From the NCBI GenBank assembly GCA_023512435.1, contig JAILZP010000017.1, positions 1 to 62,685 of the forward strand: a DNA stretch of 62,685 bases, read 5' to 3'. The position numbers and the translations under genes were made by a program. Shown here piece by piece: positions 7,935-16,968 of this stretch (position 1 is the stretch's first letter; each line of letters opens with the position of its first letter). Below the pieces are notes generated by a model that searched no databases, was not told where the DNA came from, and saw nothing but the letters and a program-made list of their open reading frames with translations. The DNA is from Peptococcaceae bacterium (GTDB taxonomy: Bacteria; Bacillota; Desulfotomaculia; Desulfotomaculales; Desulfocucumaceae).

Positions 7935-10085
7935 GTGGAACGGGTAAAGGTTCCCACCGTGCTGCAAATGGAGGCCGTGGAATGCGGGGCGGCTTCCCTG
8001 GCCATGGTTTTGGCCTACTGGGGCAGGTACGTGGCGCTGGAGGAGCTGCGCATCGCCTGCGGTGTTTCCCGGGACGGCAGCAAGGCCAGCAACATTTTAA
8101 AAGCGGCGCGGAAATACGGACTGGAGGCCAGGGGCTACCGGAGGGAACCGGAAGATCTGAAGCGAATGAAACTCCCTGCCGTTATACACTGGAACTTTAA
8201 TCACTTCCTGGTGCTGGAGGGTTTCAGCAAGGGAAAGGTTTTCCTCAATGACCCCGGAAGCGGTCCCAGATCCGTTACGGAGGAGGAGTTCGATCAGTCC
8301 TTTACGGGAATTGTGCTGGCCTTTGAGCCTGGTCCGGACTTTGTTAAAAGCGGCGGCAAGCCGGGTATGCTGACGGCCCTGAAAAAGCGGCTGGAGGGTT
8401 CCCGGGGGGCCTTGACCTATGTCATCCTGGCGGGGCTTTTGCTGGTTGTTCCGGGCCTTGTAATCCCCGTTTTCTCAAGGGTTTTTGTGGATGATATCCT
8501 GCTGGGCGGCAAAGGGAACTGGCTTATTCCCCTGCTGCTGGGAATGGGGTTTACAGCGGTGTTAAGGGGAATCCTGACCTGGATCCAGCAATACTACCTG
8601 GTCAGGCTGGAAACCAAAATCGCCCTGAACACCACGGCCCGGTTTTTATGGCACGTGCTGCGCCTGCCGGTGGAGTTCTTTGCCCAGCGCTATGCCGGTG
8701 ATATTTGCTCCAGGGTGCAGAGCAACGACAGGGTGGCCCGGTTGCTGTCGGGGCAGCTGGCCACCAATGCCCTGAACTGTGTCATGGTTGTTTTCTATTT
8801 TGTCCTGATGGCCTGGTACAATCTGTGGCTGGCGCTGGCGGGGGCCGCGGCGGCCGTGGCGAACATCCTGTATCTGCGGTATGCGGCCGGGAAGAGGGTG
8901 GACCAGAACCGGAAACTTTTGCAGGACGCGGGAAGAATGAACGGCGTCGCCATGTCCGGCCTGCAGATAATTGAAACCCTGAAGGCGACGGGGTCGGAAT
9001 CCGACTTTTTTGCCAAATGGTCGGGATACCAGGCCAAAGCGCTGAACGCGGAGCAGGAACTGGGGGTTTCCACCCAGTTTTTATCGGCCGTTCCCTCTTT
9101 CCTGACTACCCTTACCAATACCGTGGTCTTGGTTTTGGGCGGCTTTTTAATTTTTAGCGGTGAGATGACCATCGGGATGCTGGTGGCTTTTCAAAGCCTG
9201 ATGACCAGCTTTCTGGATCCGGTTACCGGCCTGGTGGGCCTGGGCAGTCAGCTTCAGGAAATGGAAGGGGATATGAACCGCATTGATGATGTGTTGAAGT
9301 ATCCCGCGGACAAACAGATCAGGGAGGATACCCCGGCCGCCGGTGACGGGGTATCCGGCGAAAAGCTGGAAGGGTTTGTTGAGCTGCGTGGTCTGACCTT
9401 CGGGTACAGTCCTTTGGAACCTCCTTTAATTGAAAATTTTAATTTAAAACTGACGCCGGGATCCCGGGTGGCCCTGGTGGGGGGGTCGGGCAGCGGGAAA
9501 TCCACGGTGGCGAAACTGGTTGCCGGCATTTACAAACCCTGGTCCGGGGAAATTTTATTCGACGGAAAAGCAAGGGAAAACATTCCCCGGGCGGTCATCA
9601 ATCATTCCCTGGCCATGGTGGACCAGGATATCAATTTGTTCCAGGGAACCGTCCGGGACAACATCACCCTGTGGGATAAGACCATTTCCGAATTCGACCT
9701 GATCCGGGCGGCCAAGGACGCCTTCATCCACGATGAGATCACCTCCCGGCCCGGCGGCTACGATCATCCGCTGGATGAGGGGGGGAGCAACTTCAGCGGC
9801 GGGCAAAGGCAGAGAATGGAGATTGCCCGGGCTCTGGCCGGCAATCCTTCCATCCTGGTGCTGGACGAGGCCACCAGCGCCCTGGACCCCCTGACGGAAA
9901 AGGTAATAGACGAGCGCATCCGCCGGCGCGGCTGCACCTGCATTATCATTGCCCACCGCCTGAGCACCATCCGGGATTGTGACGAGATTATCGTTATGGA
10001 TCGGGGCAGGATTGTTGAGCGCGGAACCCACGAGGAACTGAGGGATTTAAACGGCCACTACGCAAAACTGATTCAAGCCGGTTAA
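7935..10085 (+). CDS. NHLM peptidase-containing ABC exporter (C39 peptidase - TM - ATPase)
   Basis: This is a 716-residue PCAT-type exporter that should cleave leaders after the Gly-Gly site and export the core. The C39 peptidase domain (about 1-135) shows the catalytic Cys in MEAVECGAAS (Cys17), His in NHFLVLEG and Asp in LNDPGSG. A six-helix ABC membrane domain spans about 155-440. The nucleotide-binding domain has Walker A GGSGSGKST (about residue 516), signature NFSGGQRQR, Walker B ILVLDEATSALD and the His-loop IIIAHRLST. GTG at 7935 with GGAGG about 7 nt upstream is preferred over the ATG at 7917, which would include the ribosome binding site. All precursor-like genes in this window end their leaders in GG or a close variant, so this is the likely common protease. 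Confidence 0.95.
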   Translation: MERVKVPTVLQMEAVECGAASLAMVLAYWGRYVALEELRIACGVSRDGSKASNILKAARKYGLEARGYRREPEDLKRMKLPAVIHWNFNHFLVLEGFSKGKVFLNDPGSGPRSVTEEEFDQSFTGIVLAFEPGPDFVKSGGKPGMLTALKKRLEGSRGALTYVILAGLLLVVPGLVIPVFSRVFVDDILLGGKGNWLIPLLLGMGFTAVLRGILTWIQQYYLVRLETKIALNTTARFLWHVLRLPVEFFAQRYAGDICSRVQSNDRVARLLSGQLATNALNCVMVVFYFVLMAWYNLWLALAGAAAAVANILYLRYAAGKRVDQNRKLLQDAGRMNGVAMSGLQIIETLKATGSESDFFAKWSGYQAKALNAEQELGVSTQFLSAVPSFLTTLTNTVVLVLGGFLIFSGEMTIGMLVAFQSLMTSFLDPVTGLVGLGSQLQEMEGDMNRIDDVLKYPADKQIREDTPAAGDGVSGEKLEGFVELRGLTFGYSPLEPPLIENFNLKLTPGSRVALVGGSGSGKSTVAKLVAGIYKPWSGEILFDGKARENIPRAVINHSLAMVDQDINLFQGTVRDNITLWDKTISEFDLIRAAKDAFIHDEITSRPGGYDHPLDEGGSNFSGGQRQRMEIARALAGNPSILVLDEATSALDPLTEKVIDERIRRRGCTCIIIAHRLSTIRDCDEIIVMDRGRIVERGTHEELRDLNGHYAKLIQAG

Positions 10086-10137
10086 ACTCCTTCTGCCGTT
10101 TCAAATACAATAAGCCAATACTTTTTGTCTGGCGGGT

Positions 10138-12873
10138 ATGCTGATGTTATCGGATTTTTTCCGGAAAGAAGGATCCCAGGTACAAGTGGAGGGAAACAGG
10201 CCCTTGCTGCTGACCGATCCCCAAAGTGTCTGGCTGGTGGAGAGCGGCAAGGTGACCGTTTTTTGCGCTGCCGTCAAAGGTGACGGGATTACCGGGGCAA
10301 GGAGTTTTTTGTTTGAAGTGGGGACGGGGGGGATCCTGTTCGGCCTCAACCCGGAAGAACCGGAGGAGAAGGGGGAGAGATTGGCCCTCCTGGCTTCGGG
10401 CCTGCCGGGTACCCGGCTTTGGCGCGTTGAACTGGTTGTATTTATTCAGCGGATGATACGGTCCGCTGACGCGGGCATGTTTATACCCCCGCTGGAACAG
10501 TGGGTGAAAGCCCTGGCCGGCAGCGCCGGGGCGGTGGAACCGCCGGAAGTCCTGCCGCCTTCCTCCGCCGGGGAACCGGTCCGGGTGAAATATGCGGCGG
10601 AAGGCGACGAACCGGTTACCCTGGAATCCTTTCACGGGGCATCCCTTAGGGCGTTGGCCGGCTGCCGCAGGCAGCGGGAGGAAGCGGAAAGGCAGCGTTT
10701 CCGGCAAAAGGCCGGGTATGACCGGCTGTATTTTGAAAAGGCCATAAAAGACATGGCGTCCGTTGCTCAACCCGGACTTAAGGATGACGTCCGCGAGGCA
10801 GTGGACGGGGACCCTCTCTTTACCGCCTGCAGTCTGGTGGGCCGGGCCATGAATATTAAAATTGTCCGTTCGCCGCTGGCTGTGAAGGGCATCTCCTCCA
10901 AGGATCCCTTAAGGGATATTGCCAGGGCCTCCCGCATCCGGATCAGGCAGGTGGCTTTGATAGGGGAGTGGTACAGCCGGGACAACGGTCCCCTGCTGGG
11001 TTTCATGGAGGACGACAACCGGCCGGTGGCCCTGATTCCCCTGTCGCCGTCCCGCTATCAGCTGCACGATCCCGCAAACAACACCGTGGAGCCGGTTAAT
11101 CCCCAAATTGCCCGGCGGCTCAAACCCTTTGCCGTGGCCTTCTACCGGCCGTTTCCCAATAAAGTGCTGAAGCTGCGGGATGTTTTAATCTTCGGGGGCG
11201 AAAGCTGCTGGAAGCGGGACCTGCTGCTGGTCATATCGATGGGGGTGGCGGGCGGCCTGTTGAGCATGGTTATCCCCATTGCCACGGGAATCATATTTGA
11301 CACCATCATTCCCGGGGGGGAAAAGGCCCAGCTCCTGCAGATCGCCTTTTTCCTGGGCGCCAGTGCCCTGGCCGGGCTGCTGTTTCAACTGACCCGCTCC
11401 CTGGCCATGCTGCGGCTGGAGGGAAAAATGGAAGGGGCGATCATGGCGGCCGTCTGGGACCGGCTGCTGAGCCTGCCGGTATCCTTCTTCAAAGACTATA
11501 CCGCGGGGGAACTGGCCATGCGGGCCATGGGCGTGAGCCAGATCCGCCGGATGCTGTCGGGTGTTGTCATAAACAACATTATTTCCAGCTTTTTCTCCCT
11601 GTTTAATTTCGGCCTGCTGTTCTATTACAGCGTCAAACTGGCCGCAGTGTCAACCGTCTTTATCCTGGCGGCCACGTTGATTATAACGGTGCTGGGCTAC
11701 CGCCAGGTGCGCTATGAACGGCTGGTGGTCGACAAATCAAACCGGATTTCCGGATTAATGCTGCAACTGCTGACCGGGATAAGCAAGTTCAGGGTCACCG
11801 GGGCCGAAAAAAGGGCGTTTTATTTGATAACCAGAGAATTCAGCGATCAGAGAAGAATTGAGTATAAAAGCAAGATATTGGGCAGCCAGTTGGCCACCTT
11901 CCTGGCGGTCTTGCCGGTTATCACCTCCATGGCGGTTTTTTACGCCGCGGTGTCTTTGACCGGCGGCACGCTGGGGACGGGCAAATTTGTGGCCTTCAAC
12001 TCGGCCCTGGCCGGCTTCATGGGTTCCATGGTGATGCTTTGCCAGTCCTTTCTTTTAGTTAACGCCGTTATTCCCCTGTATGAGAGGTCAAAACCGATAC
12101 TGGAGGCACTGCCGGAATATGACGAGGCCAAAAGCGACGCGGGCGAACTGACCGGATCAATCGAAGTCAGCCACGTATCATTCCGCTACAGGGAAGACGG
12201 CCCCCTGGTCCTGGACGATGTTTCGGTGCAAATCGGAGTAGGCGATTACGTCGGTATCGTGGGCGCCTCGGGCAGCGGAAAATCCACGTTGTTCCGGATT
12301 CTGCTGGGGTTTGAAAAACCCGTTTCGGGACAGGTTTTTTACGACGGCCGGGCGTTGGAGAACCTGGATGTCAGCTCCGTGCGCAGGCAGCTGGGGGTTG
12401 TTTTGCAGAACAGCCAATTGATGTCGGGGGACATATACTCCAACATTGTGGGGGCCAACTATCATCTGACCATGGATGACGCCTGGGAGGCCGCTAAGAT
12501 GGCCGGCCTCGACCAAGATATCCGGGAAATGCCCATGGGCATGTACACGCTGGTCAGTGAAGGGGGCACCACCCTGTCCGGAGGGCAAAGGCAGAGGTTA
12601 TTAATTGCCAGGGCCATTGTCAACCGGCCCAGAATAATTTTTTTTGACGAGGCCACCAGCGCCCTGGACAACCGGACCCAGGCCGTTGTCGGCGAAAGCC
12701 TCGCGCAGTTGAAGGCAACCCGGATAGTCATAGCGCACCGCCTCAGCACGGTTATCAACTGCCATCAAATACTGGTCATGGACAAGGGCAGGATAGTGGA
12801 GCGCGGAACCTACAACGAATTGATGGAGCGGGGCGGTTTCTTTGCGGATCTGGCCAGGCGGCAGCTGGCCTAG
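10138..12873 (+). CDS. NHLM second ABC transporter (permease/ATPase without peptidase)
   Basis: This 911-residue protein matches the second ABC component of NHLM systems. It has a long N-terminal region of about 350 residues with no C39 peptidase motif, then an ABC transmembrane domain (about 355-640). The ATPase domain has Walker A GASGSGKST (about residue 711), signature TLSGGQRQR, FFDEATSALD and the His-loop VIAHRLST. The N-terminal region includes a beta-rich segment (about 1-110) resembling a cyclic-nucleotide-like fold and a degenerate-peptidase-like stretch (TACSLVGRAM, later IALIPLSP-like strands). It follows the first ABC gene by 52 nt in the same operon. It may form the other half of the exporter or energise an accessory step. 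No further gene of the operon follows before motif B. Confidence 0.93.
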   Translation: MLMLSDFFRKEGSQVQVEGNRPLLLTDPQSVWLVESGKVTVFCAAVKGDGITGARSFLFEVGTGGILFGLNPEEPEEKGERLALLASGLPGTRLWRVELVVFIQRMIRSADAGMFIPPLEQWVKALAGSAGAVEPPEVLPPSSAGEPVRVKYAAEGDEPVTLESFHGASLRALAGCRRQREEAERQRFRQKAGYDRLYFEKAIKDMASVAQPGLKDDVREAVDGDPLFTACSLVGRAMNIKIVRSPLAVKGISSKDPLRDIARASRIRIRQVALIGEWYSRDNGPLLGFMEDDNRPVALIPLSPSRYQLHDPANNTVEPVNPQIARRLKPFAVAFYRPFPNKVLKLRDVLIFGGESCWKRDLLLVISMGVAGGLLSMVIPIATGIIFDTIIPGGEKAQLLQIAFFLGASALAGLLFQLTRSLAMLRLEGKMEGAIMAAVWDRLLSLPVSFFKDYTAGELAMRAMGVSQIRRMLSGVVINNIISSFFSLFNFGLLFYYSVKLAAVSTVFILAATLIITVLGYRQVRYERLVVDKSNRISGLMLQLLTGISKFRVTGAEKRAFYLITREFSDQRRIEYKSKILGSQLATFLAVLPVITSMAVFYAAVSLTGGTLGTGKFVAFNSALAGFMGSMVMLCQSFLLVNAVIPLYERSKPILEALPEYDEAKSDAGELTGSIEVSHVSFRYREDGPLVLDDVSVQIGVGDYVGIVGASGSGKSTLFRILLGFEKPVSGQVFYDGRALENLDVSSVRRQLGVVLQNSQLMSGDIYSNIVGANYHLTMDDAWEAAKMAGLDQDIREMPMGMYTLVSEGGTTLSGGQRQRLLIARAIVNRPRIIFFDEATSALDNRTQAVVGESLAQLKATRIVIAHRLSTVINCHQILVMDKGRIVERGTYNELMERGGFFADLARRQLA

Positions 12874-12989
12874 GAGCCGGGACACTGTAACGCCCTTATA
12901 AACTTTCAGCAACCCCTTCACCGCTGCCGGGTGTTTTACAGATCCCCCCTTCGGCTTTTGGTAAAAAAATTTTTTAAAAAAGAAAATCA

Positions 12990-13020
12990 GTGTAATACTT
13001 TTTTGGCAAATATCGTAATA
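12990..13020 (+). promoter_or_regulatory. ECF-type promoter motif B (epimerase/Nif11 operon)
   Basis: GTGTAAT (12990-12996), a 17-nt spacer and CGTAATA (13014-13020), 43 nt before the NHLP start at 13064. The spacer begins ACTTTTTTGG, like that of motif F on the minus strand at 22649. A T/A-rich tract at 12962-12985 lies just upstream, which could act as an UP element or as the end of the previous transcript. Confidence 0.6.
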
Positions 13021-13063
13021 CCGGTGAAAGGCAAAACTAGGCTGGAAAGGAGTTGAAACAAGC

Positions 13064-13393
13064 ATGGATGAAAAGGAAAAAACTCTGACCCGGGCGGTAC
13101 TTAAAAAGGAAATCATCAAGAAAGCCTTGGAAGATAATGACTTTAAGAAAGCTTTACTGGACAGTCCCAAGGAAGCTCTGGGACGATTAGGCTTGAAAGT
13201 CCCCGAAGAGATAGAGGTTAAGGTGGTTGAAGAGACGTCCAGGGTGGTGTACCTGGTCCTGCCGGTCAATCCCGAAGAACAGTTGAATGACAAGCAATTA
13301 GATATTGTGGCGGGTGGTTGTAATGCTTTCAATATTCCGCCGGGCGGCCCTACCCAGTGTCCGATGTTATGCGAAACCTTTATGAAATTCTAG
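13064..13393 (+). CDS. NHLP-family RiPP precursor (nitrile-hydratase-alpha-like leader)
   Basis: This is a 109-residue precursor. The leader follows the nitrile hydratase alpha-subunit pattern: KKEIIKKALEDNDFKKALLD, SPKEALGRLGLKVPEEIEVK and RVVYLVLPVNPEEQLNDKQ. It ends with DIVAGG at residue 85. The predicted core has 24 residues: Cys at core positions 1, 14 and 18, an N-terminal CNAFNIPPGGP segment and a Phe-rich end. AAAGGAG 8-14 nt before the ATG at 13064 fixes the start. It is the first gene after promoter motif B and is followed by the radical-SAM epimerase, so its core may be an epimerase substrate, although its composition is quite unlike the Nif11 cores downstream. It shares leader and core length with the gene at 43403, so the two look like paralogues with diverged cores. 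Confidence 0.92.
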   Translation: MDEKEKTLTRAVLKKEIIKKALEDNDFKKALLDSPKEALGRLGLKVPEEIEVKVVEETSRVVYLVLPVNPEEQLNDKQLDIVAGGCNAFNIPPGGPTQCPMLCETFMKF

Positions 13394-13455
13394 GTACATC
13401 AACAGGGCCGGAGGTGCTTGAAAAACCATAAAAACCTGACGAGGTGCATTGCAGC

Positions 13456-14937
13456 ATGAGTGAATATGAAAAGATGAATGAATATGAAAAGATGTATGAA
13501 TCCTTTACGGAAAATGAAATCGACCGTATAGTGCAGTTAAAGCGGTTTTTTGAGCGTATCGATGGAGACAAGGCTTTTCGGGAGGCGGTAATCAACAACG
13601 CAATAACCCCCGCTCAGGAGGAAAGGCTTAGAAGCATAGGTGTCACCTTTGACCTGCCGGAGGTAGCCTTCCTGTGGGAAGCGGCGGATAAAGCCTATGC
13701 TTATATGATCGCCATGCTGAAAAACCGTGCGGACCAGCTCGATGCGGAAATATTGGAGATTGTGGACCGGTATCCCCTCTTGAAGTTGTGGGGCAGGCAC
13801 CTGGAAAAAGTCTGTTCCTGCCCGTGCAAATATGATTCCATACCTGATTCGCACAATAAAAAATTCGCCGCCTGGCGAAAGAGGCGCATTGCCGCGGTGA
13901 AAAGCGAACTGGGCGCTTTCGGCTACCAGATCAGCCACGCGGTCTTTGCCTTTGAATTGAGCGACGGCTGCAGCGTGGGCTGCTGGTTTTGTTCCTTTGC
14001 CGCCAAAAAACTGAAAGGATTTCTGGACTATAACACCCGGCGTGATTATTTCCGCCGCATTGTCCAGCACTGTGTCGACCTGTTCGGCAAGGATCAGGCG
14101 GTCATGGCCCTGCCCTACTACTGCTCCGAACCCCACGACAATCCCAGCTACATTGATTTTATCAAGGATTACGAAGAACTCACGGGGGCCGTTCTCTGCA
14201 CCTCCACAGCCGTGGGAGACGATATTTCCTGGGTGCGTCAACTGCTCGACTATTATAAAAAAGGCCCCTACCCCTGGCCCCGCTTAAGCGTACTGTCCGT
14301 GGAAATGCTCGATAAAATCCACGACGCTTTCAGCCCGCGGGAACTGCAGTACATACAGCTATTGATGCAGATGAAGGAACATCCGCGGCAAAAGGTTGCC
14401 GGCGGTCGCATCCTGAAGGAGATTGAGGGCCTGAGAGGGGAGCAGGACCTCAAAAACAGGGAGGAACTAAATGTTCCCCAGGGATCTATCGCCTGCGTCA
14501 GCGGCTTCCGCATCAACTTGGTGAGCAAAACCATTGAGCTTTTCAGCCCGTGTTTTACCAGTAAAAAGTGGCCATATGGCTACAGGGTGTTTGATGAAGC
14601 AGTCTATAACGATGAGCATGACTTCCCGGAAGTCGTCCAGGCAATGATCGAACGCAGCATGTTCCTGTCCCCTCCCCTCGACAAACCGTTGCGTTTCAGG
14701 GATGACACGGTATTCCGTCCCACGGAGGAGGGGTTTGACTTACTGACCCCCAGCCAGAGACATTACTTCAAGTCCAGGGAAACATGCGGTCCCCTGGGAG
14801 AGCTTATCGCCGCGGGGGAGAGTACCTATGCCCAGATAACCGGACAACTGGTGAAAAAGAACGGCGTCAATCCCATCGTGTTAAGGGCGGCAATACAAAA
14901 GCTTTTTGACGACGGCTTTATTGACGAAGTTTATTAA
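13456..14937 (+). CDS. Radical SAM RiPP amino-acid epimerase, PoyD-like
   Basis: This 493-residue enzyme has the radical-SAM cluster motif CSVGCWFC (Cys172, Cys176, Cys179) preceded by FELSDG. It has further features of the PoyD/OspD group that converts L- to D-residues in peptide cores: YYCSEPHDNPSYIDFIKDYE, the TGAVLCTSTA strand, and LSVLSVEMLDKIHDAFSPRE. The first 150 residues are helical and probably bind the leader. Another Cys pair (CSCPCKY, about 115-121) and SPCF at about 360 may hold extra ligands or the H-donor. ATG at 13456 is preceded by GAGGTG with 9-nt spacing. It sits between an NHLP precursor and three Nif11 precursors. No methyltransferase, dehydratase or cyclase is nearby, so epimerisation may be the main modification here. 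Confidence 0.88.
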   Translation: MSEYEKMNEYEKMYESFTENEIDRIVQLKRFFERIDGDKAFREAVINNAITPAQEERLRSIGVTFDLPEVAFLWEAADKAYAYMIAMLKNRADQLDAEILEIVDRYPLLKLWGRHLEKVCSCPCKYDSIPDSHNKKFAAWRKRRIAAVKSELGAFGYQISHAVFAFELSDGCSVGCWFCSFAAKKLKGFLDYNTRRDYFRRIVQHCVDLFGKDQAVMALPYYCSEPHDNPSYIDFIKDYEELTGAVLCTSTAVGDDISWVRQLLDYYKKGPYPWPRLSVLSVEMLDKIHDAFSPRELQYIQLLMQMKEHPRQKVAGGRILKEIEGLRGEQDLKNREELNVPQGSIACVSGFRINLVSKTIELFSPCFTSKKWPYGYRVFDEAVYNDEHDFPEVVQAMIERSMFLSPPLDKPLRFRDDTVFRPTEEGFDLLTPSQRHYFKSRETCGPLGELIAAGESTYAQITGQLVKKNGVNPIVLRAAIQKLFDDGFIDEVY

Positions 14938-14980
14938 AGAAAGCGCGCAAAATTAAATTTAAGAAAAGGAGGAACAGGTA

Positions 14981-15571
14981 ATGAGCGCTGAGGATCTGAA
15001 AAGATTTATGCAGTTTCTTGCGGAGAATGAGGAAGCGGCCGGCAAGGTGAAGGAGATAGGCGTTGATAATTTAGATGCCATAGTCGCCTACGGCAAGGAA
15101 CTGGGCTATGAATTTGACAGGCAGGAACTGGAGGAACTGAGAAGCAAGGTTGCGGAACTCTATAAGGCCAGGATCAAAAAGAATCTGGAAAAGGCTGCCG
15201 CTCAGGTTAAGGAACAGCGGCCGGGGATGCAAAACCTGAACAGGTTTGTGCAACTGGTCGGCGAAAATGCGGAGATAGCCCAAAAAGTGCAGGAAATCAG
15301 TTTTGACGACCCAAAGGGCATTATTGCCTATGCCGGAGAGCTCGGTTTTGAATTTGACGAGCGGGACTTGGAGGAATTCGGAAACCGGATGCTGGAACAA
15401 TCCGATGAGTTGAGCGAGGAAGAGCTGGAGCAGGTGGCCGGCGGGGCAGCACCTGTAATAGCGGTATTTTTGGCATCGGCAGCAGTTGTAGGGGTATCGG
15501 CAGTGGCAGTAGTGGGAGGGGTAGCAGGAGCGGCAGTTGGGATGGCAGCATTGGTAGGCAAGCATTTGTAG
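14981..15571 (+). CDS. Double-Nif11 RiPP precursor 1, hydrophobic core
   Basis: This is a 196-residue precursor. The leader contains two Nif11-like helical domains in tandem (about 1-75 and 83-150): MSAEDLKRFMQFLAENEEAA and later MQNLNRFVQLVGENAEIAQK, each followed by a GY/FEFD motif. It ends ELEQVAGG at residue 155. The 41-residue core is almost only Ala, Val, Gly, Leu and Ile, with no Cys, Asn or Thr and a single basic patch (KHL) at the end. AGGAGG precedes the ATG at 14981. A 41-residue nonpolar core next to a PoyD-like epimerase suggests alternating D/L residues and a membrane-spanning beta-helix, as in polytheonamides. That is inference; an alpha-helical membrane peptide is the alternative. 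Confidence 0.93.
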   Translation: MSAEDLKRFMQFLAENEEAAGKVKEIGVDNLDAIVAYGKELGYEFDRQELEELRSKVAELYKARIKKNLEKAAAQVKEQRPGMQNLNRFVQLVGENAEIAQKVQEISFDDPKGIIAYAGELGFEFDERDLEEFGNRMLEQSDELSEEELEQVAGGAAPVIAVFLASAAVVGVSAVAVVGGVAGAAVGMAALVGKHL

Positions 15572-15617
15572 GAAATGAGAGAACCACAAATATTTTAAAA
15601 ACAGGAGGAATTAAACG

Positions 15618-16214
15618 ATGAGCGCTGAGGATCTGAAAAGATTTTTGCAATTTCTTGCGGAGAATGAGGAAGCGGCCGGCAAGGTGAAGGGGATGGGCGT
15701 TGATAATTTAGATGCCATAGTCGCCTACGGCAAGGAACTGGGCTATGAGTTTGACAGGCAGGAACTGGAGGAACTGAGAAGCAAGGTTGTGGAACTCTAC
15801 AAGGCCAGGGCCAAAAAGAATCTGGAAAAGGTTGTCGCGGCCGCGGAAAAGGAACAACGGCCGGGGATGCAAAACCTGCACAGGTTTGTGCAACTGGTTG
15901 GCGAAAATGCGGAGATAGCCCAAAAAGTGCAGGAAATCAGTTTTAACGACCCCAAGGCCATTGTTGCCTATGCCGGAGAGCTCGGTTTTGAATTTGACGA
16001 GCGGGACCTGGAGGAGTTCGGAAGCAAGATGTTGGAAAAAGCCGATGAGTTAAGCGAGGAAGAACTGGACCAGGTGGCCGGCGGGGCGGTACCGGCAATA
16101 TTGACCGTAGCTGCAGCAGGAGCAGTAGTAGCAGGAGTGGGAGCGGCGGGATTAGCGGGATTAGCGCTTGGAGTAGCCGCGGGAGTAGGAGCCGTGGTTG
16201 CAGCAGTACGCTAA
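15618..16214 (+). CDS. Double-Nif11 RiPP precursor 2, hydrophobic core
   Basis: This 198-residue paralogue of the gene at 14981 has the same two-domain leader (MSAEDLKRFLQFLAENEEAA, then MQNLHRFVQLVGENAEIAQK) with an insertion around AAAEKEQ. It ends ELDQVAGG at residue 156. The 42-residue core contains only Ala, Val, Gly, Leu, Ile, one Pro at position 3, one Thr at position 7 and a final Arg. Gly recurs at short intervals (GAGAVV-like runs), which allows close helix packing. AGGAGG is 8 nt before the ATG. With no polar residue between positions 8 and 41, the core cannot carry side-chain modifications such as thioethers or azoles. Only backbone changes such as epimerisation, or C-methylation by an enzyme not seen here, look possible. 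Confidence 0.93.
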   Translation: MSAEDLKRFLQFLAENEEAAGKVKGMGVDNLDAIVAYGKELGYEFDRQELEELRSKVVELYKARAKKNLEKVVAAAEKEQRPGMQNLHRFVQLVGENAEIAQKVQEISFNDPKAIVAYAGELGFEFDERDLEEFGSKMLEKADELSEEELDQVAGGAVPAILTVAAAGAVVAGVGAAGLAGLALGVAAGVGAVVAAVR

Positions 16215-16314
16215 TGTGGCCGGTCCTCTGGGAACAGTCCTTCAGGAAGCGTTTCCGGCGCATGATGCCTCAATGGTAATATGATTAAAATTCTGGAACA
16301 GGAGGAATCGGGTA

Positions 16315-16908
16315 ATGAGCATTGAGAGCTTGAACAAATTTTTGCAAATGCTTGCGGAGAATGAAGAGGCGGCCAATAAGGTAAAGGAGATAGGCCTTGA
16401 AAACGCTGAGGAGATAATCGCTTATGCCAGGAAACTGGGCTATGATTTTAACAGGCAGGAATTTGATGAACTGAGAAACAGGGTAATAGATATAAACAAG
16501 GCCAGGATCAAAAAGAATCTGGAAAAAGCTGCCGCCCAGGTCAAGGAACAGCGGACGGGGATGCAAAACCTGAACAGGTTTGTGAAACTGGTGGAAGAAA
16601 ACAAGGATATAGCCAACAAGGTGCAGGAAATCGGTTTTGACGACCCCAAGGCCATTATTGCCTATGCCGGAGAACTCGGCTTTGAATTTGACGAGCAGGA
16701 CTTGGAGGAATTCGGAAGCCAAATACTGGAACAATCCGATGAGTTGACCGAGGAAGAACTGGAGCAGGTGGCCGGCGGAGGAGTGCTTGCATTAGTGGTA
16801 TTAGGATTGTACGCGGCAGGAGCGGCAGCGGTAGGAGTCGGGGTGGGAACCGCAGTAGGAGCGGCAATGGCAGGAGTGGCAGTAGGAGTAACGTCACTGG
16901 TAAAATGA
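16315..16908 (+). CDS. Double-Nif11 RiPP precursor 3, hydrophobic core
   Basis: This is the 197-residue third member of the tandem set. The leader is more diverged (MSIESLNKFLQMLAENEEAA, NKARIKKNLEKAAAQVKEQR) but keeps both Nif11 domains and ends ELEQVAGG at residue 155. The 42-residue core is Gly/Ala/Val-rich, has one Tyr at position 11, two Thr and one Ser, and ends in Lys. The alternation GVGVGTAVGAAMAGVAVGV is notable because every second residue is small. Spacing from gene 2 is 100 nt, with GGAGG about 9 nt before the ATG. All three cores end with a basic residue or patch, which could orient a membrane-inserted peptide. Confidence 0.93.
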   Translation: MSIESLNKFLQMLAENEEAANKVKEIGLENAEEIIAYARKLGYDFNRQEFDELRNRVIDINKARIKKNLEKAAAQVKEQRTGMQNLNRFVKLVEENKDIANKVQEIGFDDPKAIIAYAGELGFEFDEQDLEEFGSQILEQSDELTEEELEQVAGGGVLALVVLGLYAAGAAAVGVGVGTAVGAAMAGVAVGVTSLVK

Positions 16909-16914
16909 ATTTCA

Positions 16915-16941
16915 GACCCCCGCCTCAAAAAGGCAGGGGTC
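16915..16941. terminator. Hairpin between convergent precursor and ligase genes
   Basis: GACCCCCGCCT (16915-16925) pairs with AGGCAGGGGTC (16931-16941) with one mismatch around a 5-nt loop. There is no clear T-tract on either side, so termination is likely only from its position between convergent genes. Confidence 0.5.
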
Positions 16942-16968
16942 TGCGTTGCTTAGGGATGAATCCGGTTC

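Larger units (their letters stand above)
14981..16908 (+). repeat. Three tandem paralogous Nif11 precursor genes
   Basis: Three genes of 591-597 nt follow head to tail. The first two (14981 and 15618) are nearly identical through most of the leader-coding DNA and look like a recent duplication. The third (16315) has diverged further in the leader. The cores differ in order but keep the same composition and length (41, 42, 42 residues), so the leader is conserved while the core varies. Each copy also contains an internal duplication (two Nif11 domains). Confidence 0.9.
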
